Source: Gammaproteobacteria bacterium (GTDB taxonomy: Bacteria; Pseudomonadota; Gammaproteobacteria; Steroidobacterales; Woeseiaceae). From it: a DNA stretch of 64,000 bases. Made by a program: the position numbers and the translations under genes. Under the pieces are notes generated by a model that saw only the letters and a program-made list of their open reading frames with translations, made no database searches and was not told the origin of the DNA. Below are positions 7,941-17,113 of the stretch, in pieces. The stretch covers positions 1 to 64,000 of the forward strand of contig JAOTVR010000004.1 in assembly GCA_029863305.1 (NCBI GenBank), given 5' to 3'. Numbering within the stretch: position 1 is the stretch's first letter; every line of letters starts with the position of its first letter.

Positions 7941-8648
7941 ATGATAAAGATAGACAAGAAAATCGTCGGTTACGCTGTCGCGCAGCCGGACGTTGAAGAA
8001 AAGGCACAGAAGCCCGAGTTCAAGCGCGAAGGTGGTGGCGGCGATCGTGCCGAAGTCATTCGCATGCACGAGAAGCTCGAGCGTCCCGAGGTGCTGGTCG
8101 GTTCCACCTACAAGGTCAAGACGCCGATTTCGGATCACGCGATGTACGTCACGATCAACGATATCGTGCTGAATCAGGGGACGGAGCACGAAAAACGCCG
8201 ACCGTTCGAGATATTTATCAATTCGAAGAACCTCGACCATTATCAGTGGATTGTTGCCTTAACGCGTATCATCTCCGCGGTGTTTCGCAAGGGCGGCGAC
8301 GTTGCGTTTCTGGTGGACGAGTTGAAGGCGGTTTTCGATCCGCGTGGCGGCTACTGGCAGGCCGGTGGGAAGTTCATGCCGTCGATCATCGCCGAACTCG
8401 GCTACATCGTCGAGAAGCACCTGATCATGATTGGTCTGATGGCGAAACCTGATCTCGACGACGGGCAGAAGCAACTGATTGCCGAAAAACGCGCTGAATT
8501 CGAAGAGGGCAAGAAACAACAGGACGCCTTTTCGGCAAGTGAATATCCAGAAGGTGCCCAGCTCTGCAGCAAGTGCAATACAGCGGCCGTGATCATGATG
8601 GATGGCTGCATGACCTGCTTGTCATGCGGCGACTCCAAGTGCGGCTAG
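7941..8648 (+). CDS. nrdJb: Class II ribonucleotide reductase, C-terminal redox subunit (NrdJb)
   Basis: A 235-residue partner of NrdJa, seven bases downstream and surely co-transcribed. It contains the TSCPD-type domain (YVTINDIVLNQGTEHEKRRPFEIFINSKN...GDVAFLVDELKAVFDPRGGYW) normally found near the C-terminus of one-piece NrdJ proteins. A cysteine-rich tail, LCSKCN...GCMTCLSCGDSKCG, should shuttle electrons from thioredoxin or glutaredoxin to the active-site disulfide. The separate gene with its own ATG shows that the split is natural rather than a frameshift: the reading frames differ and both proteins are complete. The first 40 residues are charged and probably disordered. Confidence 0.92.
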   Translation: MIKIDKKIVGYAVAQPDVEEKAQKPEFKREGGGGDRAEVIRMHEKLERPEVLVGSTYKVKTPISDHAMYVTINDIVLNQGTEHEKRRPFEIFINSKNLDHYQWIVALTRIISAVFRKGGDVAFLVDELKAVFDPRGGYWQAGGKFMPSIIAELGYIVEKHLIMIGLMAKPDLDDGQKQLIAEKRAEFEEGKKQQDAFSASEYPEGAQLCSKCNTAAVIMMDGCMTCLSCGDSKCG

Positions 8649-8681
8649 CCGGAGCTTTCAACCGCTAGCCTGGACGCCCTG

Positions 8682-9962
8682 GTGCGCCTTTTATACAGCC
8701 TGCTGATTTACCTGCTGCAGATTCCGGTAGCGTCGTACTGGTTGGCCCGCGGTCTCCTGAAGCGAAGTTACAGAGACAGGATCGGGCAACGCTTTGGCAT
8801 CGGTTATCCGCAGCTCGACAGATGCATCTGGGTTCATGCCGTATCCGTTGGCGAGGTGCAGGCGGCGGTGCCGTTGATTCGAGCGATCAGCAAGCGCTTC
8901 CCCAGGCATAATATGCTTGTCACGACCGTCACGCCGACAGGCGCCGAGCGCGTCAATGCCTTGTTCGGTGATGCGGTTACACACTGCTACATTCCGTTCG
9001 AGATGCCAGCTGCCGTCGATCGATTTTTCAGGTCCGTAAATCCAAGACTTGCGCTAATCATGGAAACCGAGATCTGGCCGAACCTCTACCAGGGCTGCGG
9101 TGTCCGAGGCATCCCGTTGGTGCTCGTCAGTGCGAGAATTTCACCACGCTCAGTCGACAGCTACCGCAGGTTTCTGCCTTTGTTCAGAGATACGCTGTCT
9201 CATGGCATCATCATTGCCGCACAGAGTGAGGCAGATGCGGATCGTTTCCGCTCGCTCGGTGCCAGTTCGGTACGCACCTGGGTGACCGGTAACATCAAGT
9301 TCGACATTGAATTACCGAAAGAACTCCCGCAACAGGGTAAGGAATTTCGGCGACGTACTTTCGGTGATCGCCCGGTCTGGGTGGCGGCGAGCACGCATGA
9401 TCAGGAAGAGCAGTTGGTATTGGCGGCGCATAAGCTGCTTCTCGAGAAATTTCCGGATTTACTGTTGGTGCTCGTGCCGAGGCACCCGGAACGATTCGCT
9501 GCGGTTGGCGACATGATCGACAAACGGCAGCTGGAAAAAGTAAAGCGCACGGACGATCGCGCCTGCGACGCGACCACGCGTGTCTTCCTCGGCGACACCA
9601 TGGGGGAGGTACCGTTGTTCTATGCGGCGAGTGACGTCGCGTTTGTCGGCGGCAGCCTCGTCCCGATTGGCGGCCACAACATGCTGGAGCCGGCGGCGCT
9701 AGGCTTACCGGTAATCAGCGGTCCGCATATTTACAATGCCCAGGACATTGCCGACATGTTCATCGAGCTCGGTGCCTGCCACATCGTGCACGACGCGCCA
9801 GAGTTGGCCGCGGCAGTTGATCAGTTACTGTCAGATCCGGCCGATGCCCGGGGGCGCGGCATCAAGGCTCAGGAAATCGTGCAACGCAATCGCGGTGCGC
9901 TGGCACACCTGCTTGGTCTGCTTGAGCCTCTTATCGGTAAGGAATTAAACGGACCAGGCTAA
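8682..9962 (+). CDS. waaA: 3-deoxy-D-manno-octulosonic acid (Kdo) transferase WaaA
   Basis: A 426-residue inner-membrane glycosyltransferase that adds Kdo from CMP-Kdo to lipid IVA, an essential step of lipopolysaccharide core synthesis. The N-terminal hydrophobic anchor (LLYSLLIYLLQIPVASYWLA) is followed by WVHAVSVGEV with the catalytic Glu, TTVTPTG, METEIWPNL and, in the C-terminal Rossmann half, VPRHPERF, FVGGSLVPIGGHNMLEPA and GPHIYN. All are canonical. The start is a GTG at 8682; only a weak GGA precedes it. Its stop overlaps that of tolC by four bases (CTAA). The Kdo synthesis genes kdsD and kdsC are elsewhere in this window. Confidence 0.95.
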   Translation: MRLLYSLLIYLLQIPVASYWLARGLLKRSYRDRIGQRFGIGYPQLDRCIWVHAVSVGEVQAAVPLIRAISKRFPRHNMLVTTVTPTGAERVNALFGDAVTHCYIPFEMPAAVDRFFRSVNPRLALIMETEIWPNLYQGCGVRGIPLVLVSARISPRSVDSYRRFLPLFRDTLSHGIIIAAQSEADADRFRSLGASSVRTWVTGNIKFDIELPKELPQQGKEFRRRTFGDRPVWVAASTHDQEEQLVLAAHKLLLEKFPDLLLVLVPRHPERFAAVGDMIDKRQLEKVKRTDDRACDATTRVFLGDTMGEVPLFYAASDVAFVGGSLVPIGGHNMLEPAALGLPVISGPHIYNAQDIADMFIELGACHIVHDAPELAAAVDQLLSDPADARGRGIKAQEIVQRNRGALAHLLGLLEPLIGKELNGPG

Positions 9963-11416
9963 TCCTGGCTCGACGCTGCCGCGGCTTCTTCCGCAAATAC
10001 TTCCTCGGGCGTCTTGCGCTCCTTGAGCCACTGATCGATCTCTTCCAGGTCCTGAATTTGCAGGTTGCCGGCCGCCTGCTTGAGGCGCAGGACATTCATC
10101 AGGTAGTCATATCGCGCCTGGTAGAAGAGCGTGATCGAACGATACAAGGCAAATTGTGAATCGAGCACATCGACGATCGTTCGTGTGCCGACATCGAATC
10201 CCGCCTGCGTTGCCTCGAGAGCAGTGCGGCTCGATGCTACAGCCTGTTCGAGCGCCTGCACGCGGCTCATCTCTGAGAGGACGCCAAGGTACGCGTCGCG
10301 GGTCTGGCGCTCGGTTTCGCGAGTCACGCGCTGCAGTTGTTCGCGAGCCGCGCGATGCAGGTAGACAGCCTCGCGGACACGGGACGATGTCGAACCGCCT
10401 GAAAACAGCGGCAGATTCAACTGAATTCTAATGCTGTCGCTGCTGCCGTCACTATCGGGGTTGGAAGTAATTCGTGGTGGGTCAAAAGGAGGAACGATGT
10501 TGTCAGTAATGCGTTCAGCCGTTGTATCAAATTCGCCTGTGGTTGCAATGAGTTCAATCGTCGGATAGTGGCCGTTCCTGCGGAACGAAATCTCGTCCCT
10601 CGCGAGCTTCTCATCAAGTCGGCTCGATACGAGCACGAGGTTCTGGCCCAGCGCCATATCCACCCATGCCTTCTCGCTGGCCGGAGCCGGTGCGCGCATC
10701 GGAAATTCGTCTCCCGGTGCTGACAAATTACTCACATATTCACCCGTAATCTCGCGCAGAAACTCGCGGGCGGTCGCGAGGGAACGCTTCGCGCCGATCT
10801 CGTCCGCAACAGCCTGATCATAGGCGGCCTGCGATTCCTGCACGTCGGTGATCGCAATCAGTCCGACATCGAAGCGTTGTTTCGCCTGCTCGAGCTGACG
10901 TGCGATGGCTTGCCGATTTGCATGCAGTGAAGTGAGACGATCCTCGGCCCCAAGTACGTTGAAATAGGTCTGTCCCACCCGCACGACGAGATCCTGTTGC
11001 GCGGCTTCTCGATCCGCCTCCGCCTTGGCAACAAGGCTATCGGCACGCCGCAGTCCGACAATCTGGTCCCAGCGGAAAAGAGTCTGTGTCAGTTGAAATT
11101 GCCAGCGCGTCGTATCCGAGTCGGAATCCGTGTTCACCGGCGTTGGTATACCGGCCTGGCTGTTGAAGATACTCGTGCCCGAGGAGTCGGTCGTCGACCA
11201 GTCTCCTGAAAAAGTGACCTGCGGCAGCAACACGCCACGTGCCTGCGGTTCAGCCTCGAGCGCGGCCAGCCTGCGGGCTTCGGCCTCGTGAATTCGCGGG
11301 TCGCTCTGCAGCGCCTGCTGGTAAACCTCGAGGAGTGACGCGGCATACGCCCGAGCTGGCATGGCGAACAGGCCGAATGTGACTAATAAGATGCTGAAAT
11401 TTAGTGTTTTTTTCAT
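9959..11416 (-). CDS. tolC: TolC-family outer membrane efflux/secretion channel
   Basis: A 485-residue outer-membrane channel subunit for multidrug efflux and type I secretion. The signal peptide (MKKTLNFSILLVTFGLFAMPARAYA) is followed by two repeated OEP domains, each with a long coiled-coil helix pair. SLLEVYQQALQSDPRI opens the first repeat, and the second opens around AWVDMALGQNLVLVSSRLDEKLA. The TolC-type ATEAGFDVGTRT motif appears here as ATQAGFDVGTRTIVDVLDSQ. The start at 11416 has GGAA upstream. The upstream gene is a Pcm-like methyltransferase and the convergent gene is waaA, a conserved neighbourhood in gammaproteobacteria. Confidence 0.93.
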   Translation of the reverse strand: MKKTLNFSILLVTFGLFAMPARAYAASLLEVYQQALQSDPRIHEAEARRLAALEAEPQARGVLLPQVTFSGDWSTTDSSGTSIFNSQAGIPTPVNTDSDSDTTRWQFQLTQTLFRWDQIVGLRRADSLVAKAEADREAAQQDLVVRVGQTYFNVLGAEDRLTSLHANRQAIARQLEQAKQRFDVGLIAITDVQESQAAYDQAVADEIGAKRSLATAREFLREITGEYVSNLSAPGDEFPMRAPAPASEKAWVDMALGQNLVLVSSRLDEKLARDEISFRRNGHYPTIELIATTGEFDTTAERITDNIVPPFDPPRITSNPDSDGSSDSIRIQLNLPLFSGGSTSSRVREAVYLHRAAREQLQRVTRETERQTRDAYLGVLSEMSRVQALEQAVASSRTALEATQAGFDVGTRTIVDVLDSQFALYRSITLFYQARYDYLMNVLRLKQAAGNLQIQDLEEIDQWLKERKTPEEVFAEEAAAASSQD

Positions 11417-11463
11417 TTTTTTGCGTTCCGCAGGTTGGACAGTCGTGGCGGTGACCAAGGTGT

Positions 11464-11477
11464 TATAGTTAACTATA
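11464..11477. promoter_or_regulatory. 14-bp palindrome upstream of tolC
   Basis: TATAGTTAACTATA is a perfect palindrome about 50 bases before the tolC start. On the minus strand it runs into TATAAC, a possible -10 element. Such AT-rich dyads are typical of MarR/SlyA-type operators, but no regulator can be assigned from the sequence. Confidence 0.4.
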
Positions 11478-11541
11478 TCACTAAACCAGCCAGGACTGGA
11501 ATACAATTATTAGATGCAGCGATACCTTAAGTGGTTTCGCA

Positions 11542-12192
11542 CTAGAATAAAAACTGTGGTGGTTCGCTGCCATTGACCAGCGGCAGCAGCTCTGTCTCGA
11601 ACAGGCTTTCGGTGTGCCAGTCGTTGTCACCTGTTCGAGTGATCAGCCGCGCTTCCATCGCCGGCGCGTCACCGACGACAACGAACAGACGGCCGCCCGG
11701 TTTGAGTGCCGCGGCAAAACGCGCGTCGAACTTCTGAATCGACCCGGTTATCGCTATGGCATCGAATTGCTCATCAGGCAAGTGCTGCATCGCATCCATC
11801 GTCAGTAATTTCACGTTGCTGATTCCCGAGTCTTCGAGGTTTGCCGTGGCGGTCTTCAAAAACTGCTCGACGATATCGACACTCGTGACGCGATTCGCGA
11901 GACGCGCGATACAGGCGCTCAGAAATCCCGTGCCCGTTCCTATTTCCAGCACGTGGTCTGCGGCATCCGGCTGGAGCGCCTGCAGGACGCGTCCTTCGAG
12001 TGTCGGCGTCATCATCATCTGGCCGTGACCGATCGGAATCTCGGTATCAGCAAATGCCAATGCCTCGAATCCGGCCGGAACGAATTGCTCGCGCGGCACC
12101 GTTTTCAGCACCTCGAGGATACGGGGATTCAGCACATCCCATGCGCGGACCTGCTGTTCAACCATCTGTTGGCGGGCAAATTCGGTTTTCAT
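11542..12192 (-). CDS. Protein-L-isoaspartate methyltransferase-like protein (Pcm paralogue)
   Basis: A 216-residue SAM-dependent methyltransferase of the isoaspartyl methyltransferase family. It has PREQFVP near residue 35, the SAM-binding motif VLEIGTGTGFLSACIA, and the post-II region FDAIAITGSIQKF...LKPGGRLFVVVGDAPAM. The family's catalytic loop is usually GQTIS followed by Q/A-P; here it reads GHGQMMMTP, so repair of isoaspartate is doubtful and another acceptor is likely. Paralogues like this commonly sit next to tolC. Start ATG at 12192, with AAGGA ten bases upstream. The gap to tolC is 125 bases, so tolC probably has its own promoter. Confidence 0.85.
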   Translation of the reverse strand: MKTEFARQQMVEQQVRAWDVLNPRILEVLKTVPREQFVPAGFEALAFADTEIPIGHGQMMMTPTLEGRVLQALQPDAADHVLEIGTGTGFLSACIARLANRVTSVDIVEQFLKTATANLEDSGISNVKLLTMDAMQHLPDEQFDAIAITGSIQKFDARFAAALKPGGRLFVVVGDAPAMEARLITRTGDNDWHTESLFETELLPLVNGSEPPQFLF

Positions 12193-12496
12193 TGTTCTGC
12201 TGTCCTTACTTGTTGATAATTATGCAATTACGGGCCTGGATCGCATCACATCGCTGCATTCTTCGTTGCCGGGCCGCAACGGTTACCGAATTATGGTGAA
12301 TCGTCGCGGTCCGCGCTGGCTGCTGGGATATGCTTACCGTGCTTGGGTCTGGAGCTTCTCTGGGCCTGCAAATCTCCGGCAATGGAGATCAATACCGAGC
12401 AGATAATAATAACAAATGATCTCACTACGGCATCCGACTAAATGGCAGCAACTGTGGCTTGCACGCGGCCGAATGACGCCCGATATTGAGCGCTGA
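12193..12496. other. Divergent intergenic region between pcm-like and GGDEF-EAL genes (304 bases)
   Basis: No gene, RNA or strong repeat is visible. It should contain the promoters of both divergent genes. The stretch around 12400-12420 is A+T-rich (GCAGATAATAATAACAAATG), but I cannot assign a convincing -35/-10 pair. Confidence 0.5.
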
Positions 12497-14827
12497 ATGT
12501 CGCCTTTTATAGTCATCATCATCGGGCTCGCGGTACTCCTGCTGGCCGCGGTCGCACTCAGTGTCGTGCTGTGGCGGAGCAACAAGCGTGCCACACGCAG
12601 AATGGCGATGCTAAATCAGGAGACGCTGGAGGCTTCACGTGACGCATCGGTCGGTCGCCGGATAACGATCCCACGAGACGCCGATTCGGCGCAACTCGCG
12701 AACACGATCAATCGCCTGTTTGATGCGCTCGGTGAGCGTGACGAAAGAATTCAGGGTCGTGATCGGCTGTTCACGGATTTCGCCAGGACGCTGCCGGAAA
12801 TCGTCATTGTCCATGACGAAAAGATCTTCCTGGCCAACGAAGCGGCTGCAAACCTGATTGGACTGGAATCGGCGCAGCTCGTGGGACGTGAAGTCGCCGA
12901 CCTGGTCAAACCGGCCTATCGGGCGCTGTTCCGCAACACCATGGCCAGGCGACTCGCGGGTGACAAAGTGCCGCAACGGCTCGAAATCCAGCTGATCAAC
13001 GGCAACGAAGCCGGTCTTTGGGTCGAGGCCCAGAGTTCCAATATCGATTTTCATGGCCGGAAGGCGATTCTCACCGTTGCACGGGATATCAGCCACCGCA
13101 AGAGCCTGGAAGTGTCGTTGAGTCGCAGCAAGCGTCAGGCACAGTACACCCTGGAGTCGATCTCGGAGGGAGTCATCACGACCGACATCGATGGTCGAAT
13201 CGACTACATGAACCAGGCGGCCGAGTCGCTGATCGGGACAAATCGGGATGATGCGTCCGGTCACAAGGTGGGTGAACTGTTCACGCTTGTCGACGACGCC
13301 GACCGGCGATCGCTTGGCGACCCGGTTGAGCGTTGCCTCGCAATGCGGCGGCGCGTCAACATGGGCCGACGAGCGGTCATGGTCAGCTCGGACGGCGAGC
13401 AAGAGCACTCGGTCGAGATTACCGCTTCGCCTATTCGCGGCCCCGGAAACAGCATTTCGGGAACCGTCGTTGTATTGCAAGACGTTGGTGAGCTTCGCGG
13501 TCTGACGCAAAGGATGAGCTACCAGGCGACGCATGACCCGCTCACCGGTCTGATCAACAGGCGCGAGTTCGAGCGTCAGCTCGATGAGGCGATCGATGCG
13601 GCGCACGCCGAAGAGTCGGTGCACATGCTCTTCTATATGGATCTCGATCGCTTCAAGGCGGTCAACGATAGTTGTGGCCACCTTGCCGGTGACAACATGC
13701 TCCGAGAGGTTGCGAACCTGATCAGGGAACAGGTCCGCGACTCAGACTATGTTGGCAGGCTCGGTGGTGACGAATTCGGTGCGTTGCTGATCGGCTGCCC
13801 AATTGAAAAAGCACGGCAGATTGCGACAGATATCTGCAATGCGATCGCGGATTATCGATTCGTTTGGAAGGACAAGATTTTCAATATCGGTATCTCGATC
13901 GGTCTCGTGGAAATCAGTCACGTCAGTGGCGCATTGCAGGACGTAATCAGTGCTGCCGATTCCGCTTGCTACGTCGCGAAACAACAGGGCAGGGGCAAGG
14001 TACATGTTTACTCGGCGCGCGATGAGGCGATCGCACGCGAGCGTGGTGACATTCAGTGGTTACGTCAGTTGCAGACGGCGCTGCACGAGGACAGGTTTGA
14101 GCTTGCCATCCAACCGATCCTCGCCATGAGAGGCGGCGTGGAGTCTGGTCCGGCAATGGAGGTTCTCATCCGTCTTCCCGATGAACATGGTCGGGTTGCG
14201 GATACGGCCGAATTTCTGCGGCCGGCTGAGCGTTATCAGCTGATGCCACAAATTGACCGTTGGGTCTTCAATGCTTCGCTGGTGGCCATTTCCGGCGGCG
14301 AGATAAGAATTACCAGCGGCCGCAGCTGTGCGATAAATCTGTCCGGTCAGACTCTGGGTGACGAGTCGTTTCTCGGCTTTGTTGTCGAAGCGCTCGATCG
14401 AACCGGGGTACCGCCATCGTCTATCTGTTTTGAAGTTACCGAGACCTCGATACTGGCGAACGTGCAACAGGCGCAACGCTTCATCGAAGTGCTGCACGGC
14501 ATCGGCTGTGAATTTTCGCTCGATGATTTTGGCAGTGGGCTCGGCTCATTTTCCAGTCTCAAGCATTTGCCGATCGACTACCTCAAAATCGATGGCACGT
14601 ATACGCGCAACCTGCAGTCAGATGAGGTCAATCAGGAAATGGTCGCCGCCATGATCAAGCTCGCACGCACGATGCAGTTTCGCATCGTCGCCGAGCAGGT
14701 TGAGCATCAGGACGATTTCGACTGGCTGCGCGATATCGGGGTCGATTTTGTACAAGGTCGCTTTGTTGAGTCGCCGTCGGCACTGGGCAGCCATACAACC
14801 GGCAGCTATCATCTGCTGAATCGATAA
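12497..14827 (+). CDS. Membrane PAS-PAS-GGDEF-EAL protein (cyclic di-GMP turnover)
   Basis: A 776-residue protein predicted to make and/or break cyclic di-GMP at the inner membrane. One transmembrane helix (residues about 4-26) is followed by two PAS domains (about 95-210 and 215-335). The GGDEF domain has HDPLTGLINRREF and an intact GGDEF at 423-427, with an RxxD (RDSD) inhibitory site five residues upstream. The EAL domain carries EVL instead of EAL at 555-557 but keeps EVTET, DDFGSGLGS, the KIDG lysine and EQVE. EVL is a common active variant, so both activities are possible. The ATG at 12497 directly precedes the membrane helix. It is monogenic, convergent with hppA. Confidence 0.93.
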   Translation: MSPFIVIIIGLAVLLLAAVALSVVLWRSNKRATRRMAMLNQETLEASRDASVGRRITIPRDADSAQLANTINRLFDALGERDERIQGRDRLFTDFARTLPEIVIVHDEKIFLANEAAANLIGLESAQLVGREVADLVKPAYRALFRNTMARRLAGDKVPQRLEIQLINGNEAGLWVEAQSSNIDFHGRKAILTVARDISHRKSLEVSLSRSKRQAQYTLESISEGVITTDIDGRIDYMNQAAESLIGTNRDDASGHKVGELFTLVDDADRRSLGDPVERCLAMRRRVNMGRRAVMVSSDGEQEHSVEITASPIRGPGNSISGTVVVLQDVGELRGLTQRMSYQATHDPLTGLINRREFERQLDEAIDAAHAEESVHMLFYMDLDRFKAVNDSCGHLAGDNMLREVANLIREQVRDSDYVGRLGGDEFGALLIGCPIEKARQIATDICNAIADYRFVWKDKIFNIGISIGLVEISHVSGALQDVISAADSACYVAKQQGRGKVHVYSARDEAIARERGDIQWLRQLQTALHEDRFELAIQPILAMRGGVESGPAMEVLIRLPDEHGRVADTAEFLRPAERYQLMPQIDRWVFNASLVAISGGEIRITSGRSCAINLSGQTLGDESFLGFVVEALDRTGVPPSSICFEVTETSILANVQQAQRFIEVLHGIGCEFSLDDFGSGLGSFSSLKHLPIDYLKIDGTYTRNLQSDEVNQEMVAAMIKLARTMQFRIVAEQVEHQDDFDWLRDIGVDFVQGRFVESPSALGSHTTGSYHLLNR

Positions 14828-14883
14828 CGACGCCTGTATTGCGGCAAAGCTGAAGTTCGCTGCCGTGCCCGGACTCTTTCGAG

Positions 14884-14912
14884 CAAAAAAAAGCGCCCGG
14901 TTACGGACGCCT
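14884..14912 (-). terminator. Bidirectional intrinsic terminator between GGDEF-EAL gene and hppA
   Basis: On the minus strand a GGCGTCCG...CGGGCGC hairpin with a short TAAC loop is followed by T8, about 28 bases after the hppA stop. The plus strand reads the same stem followed by CCTTTTC, so it can serve both convergent genes. One C-A mismatch lies in the stem. Confidence 0.8.
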
Positions 14913-14939
14913 TTTCGTAGAGTGTTCTGGTCATCGCTT

Positions 14940-16979
14940 CTACAGAAGCGGGACCATGAGCAGTGCAACGATGTTGATGATCTTGATCAATGGGTTAATG
15001 GCAGGACCAGCGGTATCTTTGTACGGATCGCCAACGGTATCGCCCGTGACGGCGGCTTTATGAGCATCCGAGCCCTTGCCGCCGAAGTTGCCGTCTTCGA
15101 TATATTTCTTGGCGTTATCCCAGGCACCGCCGCCAGCAGTCATTGAAATTGCGACAAACAGGCCGGTTACGATCGTTCCGAGCAGCAGACCACCGAGAGC
15201 TTTTGGACCCAGTAGCAGGCCAACCACCAGGGGTACGCCGATCGGCAGCAGGCTGGGCACGACCATTTCCTTGATCGCGGCTTTGGTCAGCAGATCTACA
15301 GCGCGGCTGTAGTCTGGTTTGCCCGTGCCTTCCATGATGCCCTCGATTTCCCTGAATTGGCGCCGAACCTCCTGAACGACCGAGCCTGCTGCGCGCCCAA
15401 CGGCCTCCATGGCCATGGCGCCGAACAGGAACGGCACCAGCCCGCCAATGAACAGTCCGATGATGACGAGGTGATCATTGAGCAGGAATACTGCATCAAT
15501 GCCGACTTTATCGAGCGCGTTGGTATAGTCCGCGAACAGTACGAGCGCGGCGAGACCGGCAGAGCCGATGGCATAGCCCTTCGTCACCGCTTTGGTCGTG
15601 TTGCCGACAGCGTCGAGCTGGTCCGTGATCTTGCGAACTTCCGGGGGCAGCTCCGCCATCTCGGCGATACCGCCGGCGTTATCGGTGATCGGGCCGAACG
15701 CATCAAGCGCAACGACAACACCGGTCATCGACAGCATTGTCGTCGCCGCAATGGCGATGTTGTAAAGACCGGCGAGGTTGTTACCTTCCGGCGCCAGTGC
15801 GAACGCACCCCAAATGCTCAGGCAGACTGCCAAAACCGGCAGAGCCGTCGCTTTCATCGATATGCCCAGTCCCGCAATGATGTTGGTCGCATCACCAGTC
15901 AGTGACGCTTCGGCAATCGTCCTGACCGGCTTGAAGTCGGTACCGGTGTAGTACTCGGTTATTACGACCATCGCCGCTGTCAGGCCGAGACCGATCAGCG
16001 CCGAGTAATAGATACTCTGCCACCCATCGTTACTACCCAGCATCAAGTCGGTGATGAAGTAGAATGCGATCGCGGCCAGAACACCTGCGACGATCATGCC
16101 TTTGTACAAGGCACCCATGATCTTGCCACCGTCCGAGGTCTTGACGAAAAACGTGCCGATAATCGAGGCGACGATCGAAACTGCGCCAAGAACGAGCGGG
16201 TAGACAACCGCCTCTGCGCCATAACTCACTGCCGCGAGTCCGCCGAGTAGCATGGTCGCAATGATCGTGACGGCGTAGGTCTCGAACAGGTCAGCCGCCA
16301 TACCGGCGCAATCACCCACGTTGTCGCCGACGTTGTCCGCAATCACGCCCGGGTTTCGCGGGTCATCCTCGGGAATACCCGCTTCCACTTTGCCGACGAG
16401 GTCAGCACCGACATCGGCACCTTTCGTGAAGATACCGCCACCGAGTCGAGCGAAAATCGAGATCAGCGAACCACCGAAGGCGAGACCAACGAGTGCGTGC
16501 ACGGCCTCGTCAGTCGTGGCGCCGGTGTTCAGCAGGATCATGAAGTAGCCGGCGACGCCCAGCAAACCCAGTCCGACAACGAGCAGGCCCGTGATCGCTC
16601 CGCCGCGGAACGCGACATTCAGGGCCGGATTCACACCTTTGGTAGCCGCCTCTGCGGTGCGGACATTTGCGCGCACTGAGACGTACATGCCGATGTAACC
16701 GGCGAGCGCCGAAAATACGGCGCCAATCGCGAAGCCGATGGCGGTTGCCCAGTCGAGGGCGAAACCCAGGACAAAGAACAACACGACGCCAACGCCGCCG
16801 ATGGTGAGGTATTGACGATCCATGTAGGCCTTGGCGCCTTCCTGAATCGCCGCAGCGATCTCCTGCATCCGGCTATTGCCGGCAGGCTGCTTGAGAATCC
16901 ACCGTGTCGAAATGATTCCGAATAAGATGGCGAGGGCGCCAGCGCCGATCGAGAGCCACAGGGCTAGCTCGTTAGTCAT
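14940..16979 (-). CDS. hppA: Membrane-bound proton-translocating pyrophosphatase
   Basis: A 679-residue, roughly 16-helix membrane pump that couples PPi hydrolysis to ion transport. The catalytic signature ([20 protein letters not shown]), [19 protein letters not shown] and the C-terminal [18 protein letters not shown] are all intact. The potassium-dependence determinant reads GNTTKA: lysine here marks the K+-independent class, whose known members pump H+. The start at 16979 follows AGGAG by eight bases; 13 extra codons upstream lack a ribosome-binding site. It lies directly downstream of the PPi-type phosphofructokinase, suggesting PPi is a shared energy currency. A terminator follows the stop. 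Confidence 0.95.
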   Translation of the reverse strand: MTNELALWLSIGAGALAILFGIISTRWILKQPAGNSRMQEIAAAIQEGAKAYMDRQYLTIGGVGVVLFFVLGFALDWATAIGFAIGAVFSALAGYIGMYVSVRANVRTAEAATKGVNPALNVAFRGGAITGLLVVGLGLLGVAGYFMILLNTGATTDEAVHALVGLAFGGSLISIFARLGGGIFTKGADVGADLVGKVEAGIPEDDPRNPGVIADNVGDNVGDCAGMAADLFETYAVTIIATMLLGGLAAVSYGAEAVVYPLVLGAVSIVASIIGTFFVKTSDGGKIMGALYKGMIVAGVLAAIAFYFITDLMLGSNDGWQSIYYSALIGLGLTAAMVVITEYYTGTDFKPVRTIAEASLTGDATNIIAGLGISMKATALPVLAVCLSIWGAFALAPEGNNLAGLYNIAIAATTMLSMTGVVVALDAFGPITDNAGGIAEMAELPPEVRKITDQLDAVGNTTKAVTKGYAIGSAGLAALVLFADYTNALDKVGIDAVFLLNDHLVIIGLFIGGLVPFLFGAMAMEAVGRAAGSVVQEVRRQFREIEGIMEGTGKPDYSRAVDLLTKAAIKEMVVPSLLPIGVPLVVGLLLGPKALGGLLLGTIVTGLFVAISMTAGGGAWDNAKKYIEDGNFGGKGSDAHKAAVTGDTVGDPYKDTAGPAINPLIKIINIVALLMVPLL

Positions 16980-17113
16980 TGGGTGTCTCCTGACGTAGTG
17001 CTTACCGATCGAACGCAACCACCCTCGCCAACGTCAATGTCGGCACAGCGCTTGCGCTCGTATTGAATGTCCCCAAAAGGATTTTTTTTGTCCCCGGCTG
17101 AGCCGGGCGCGCA

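Noticed and set aside
17091-17110. Terminator after the phosphofructokinase gene
   Set aside because: CCCGGC-TGA-GCCGGG is a hairpin, but on the minus strand it is followed by A's, not T's, so it does not fit an intrinsic terminator.
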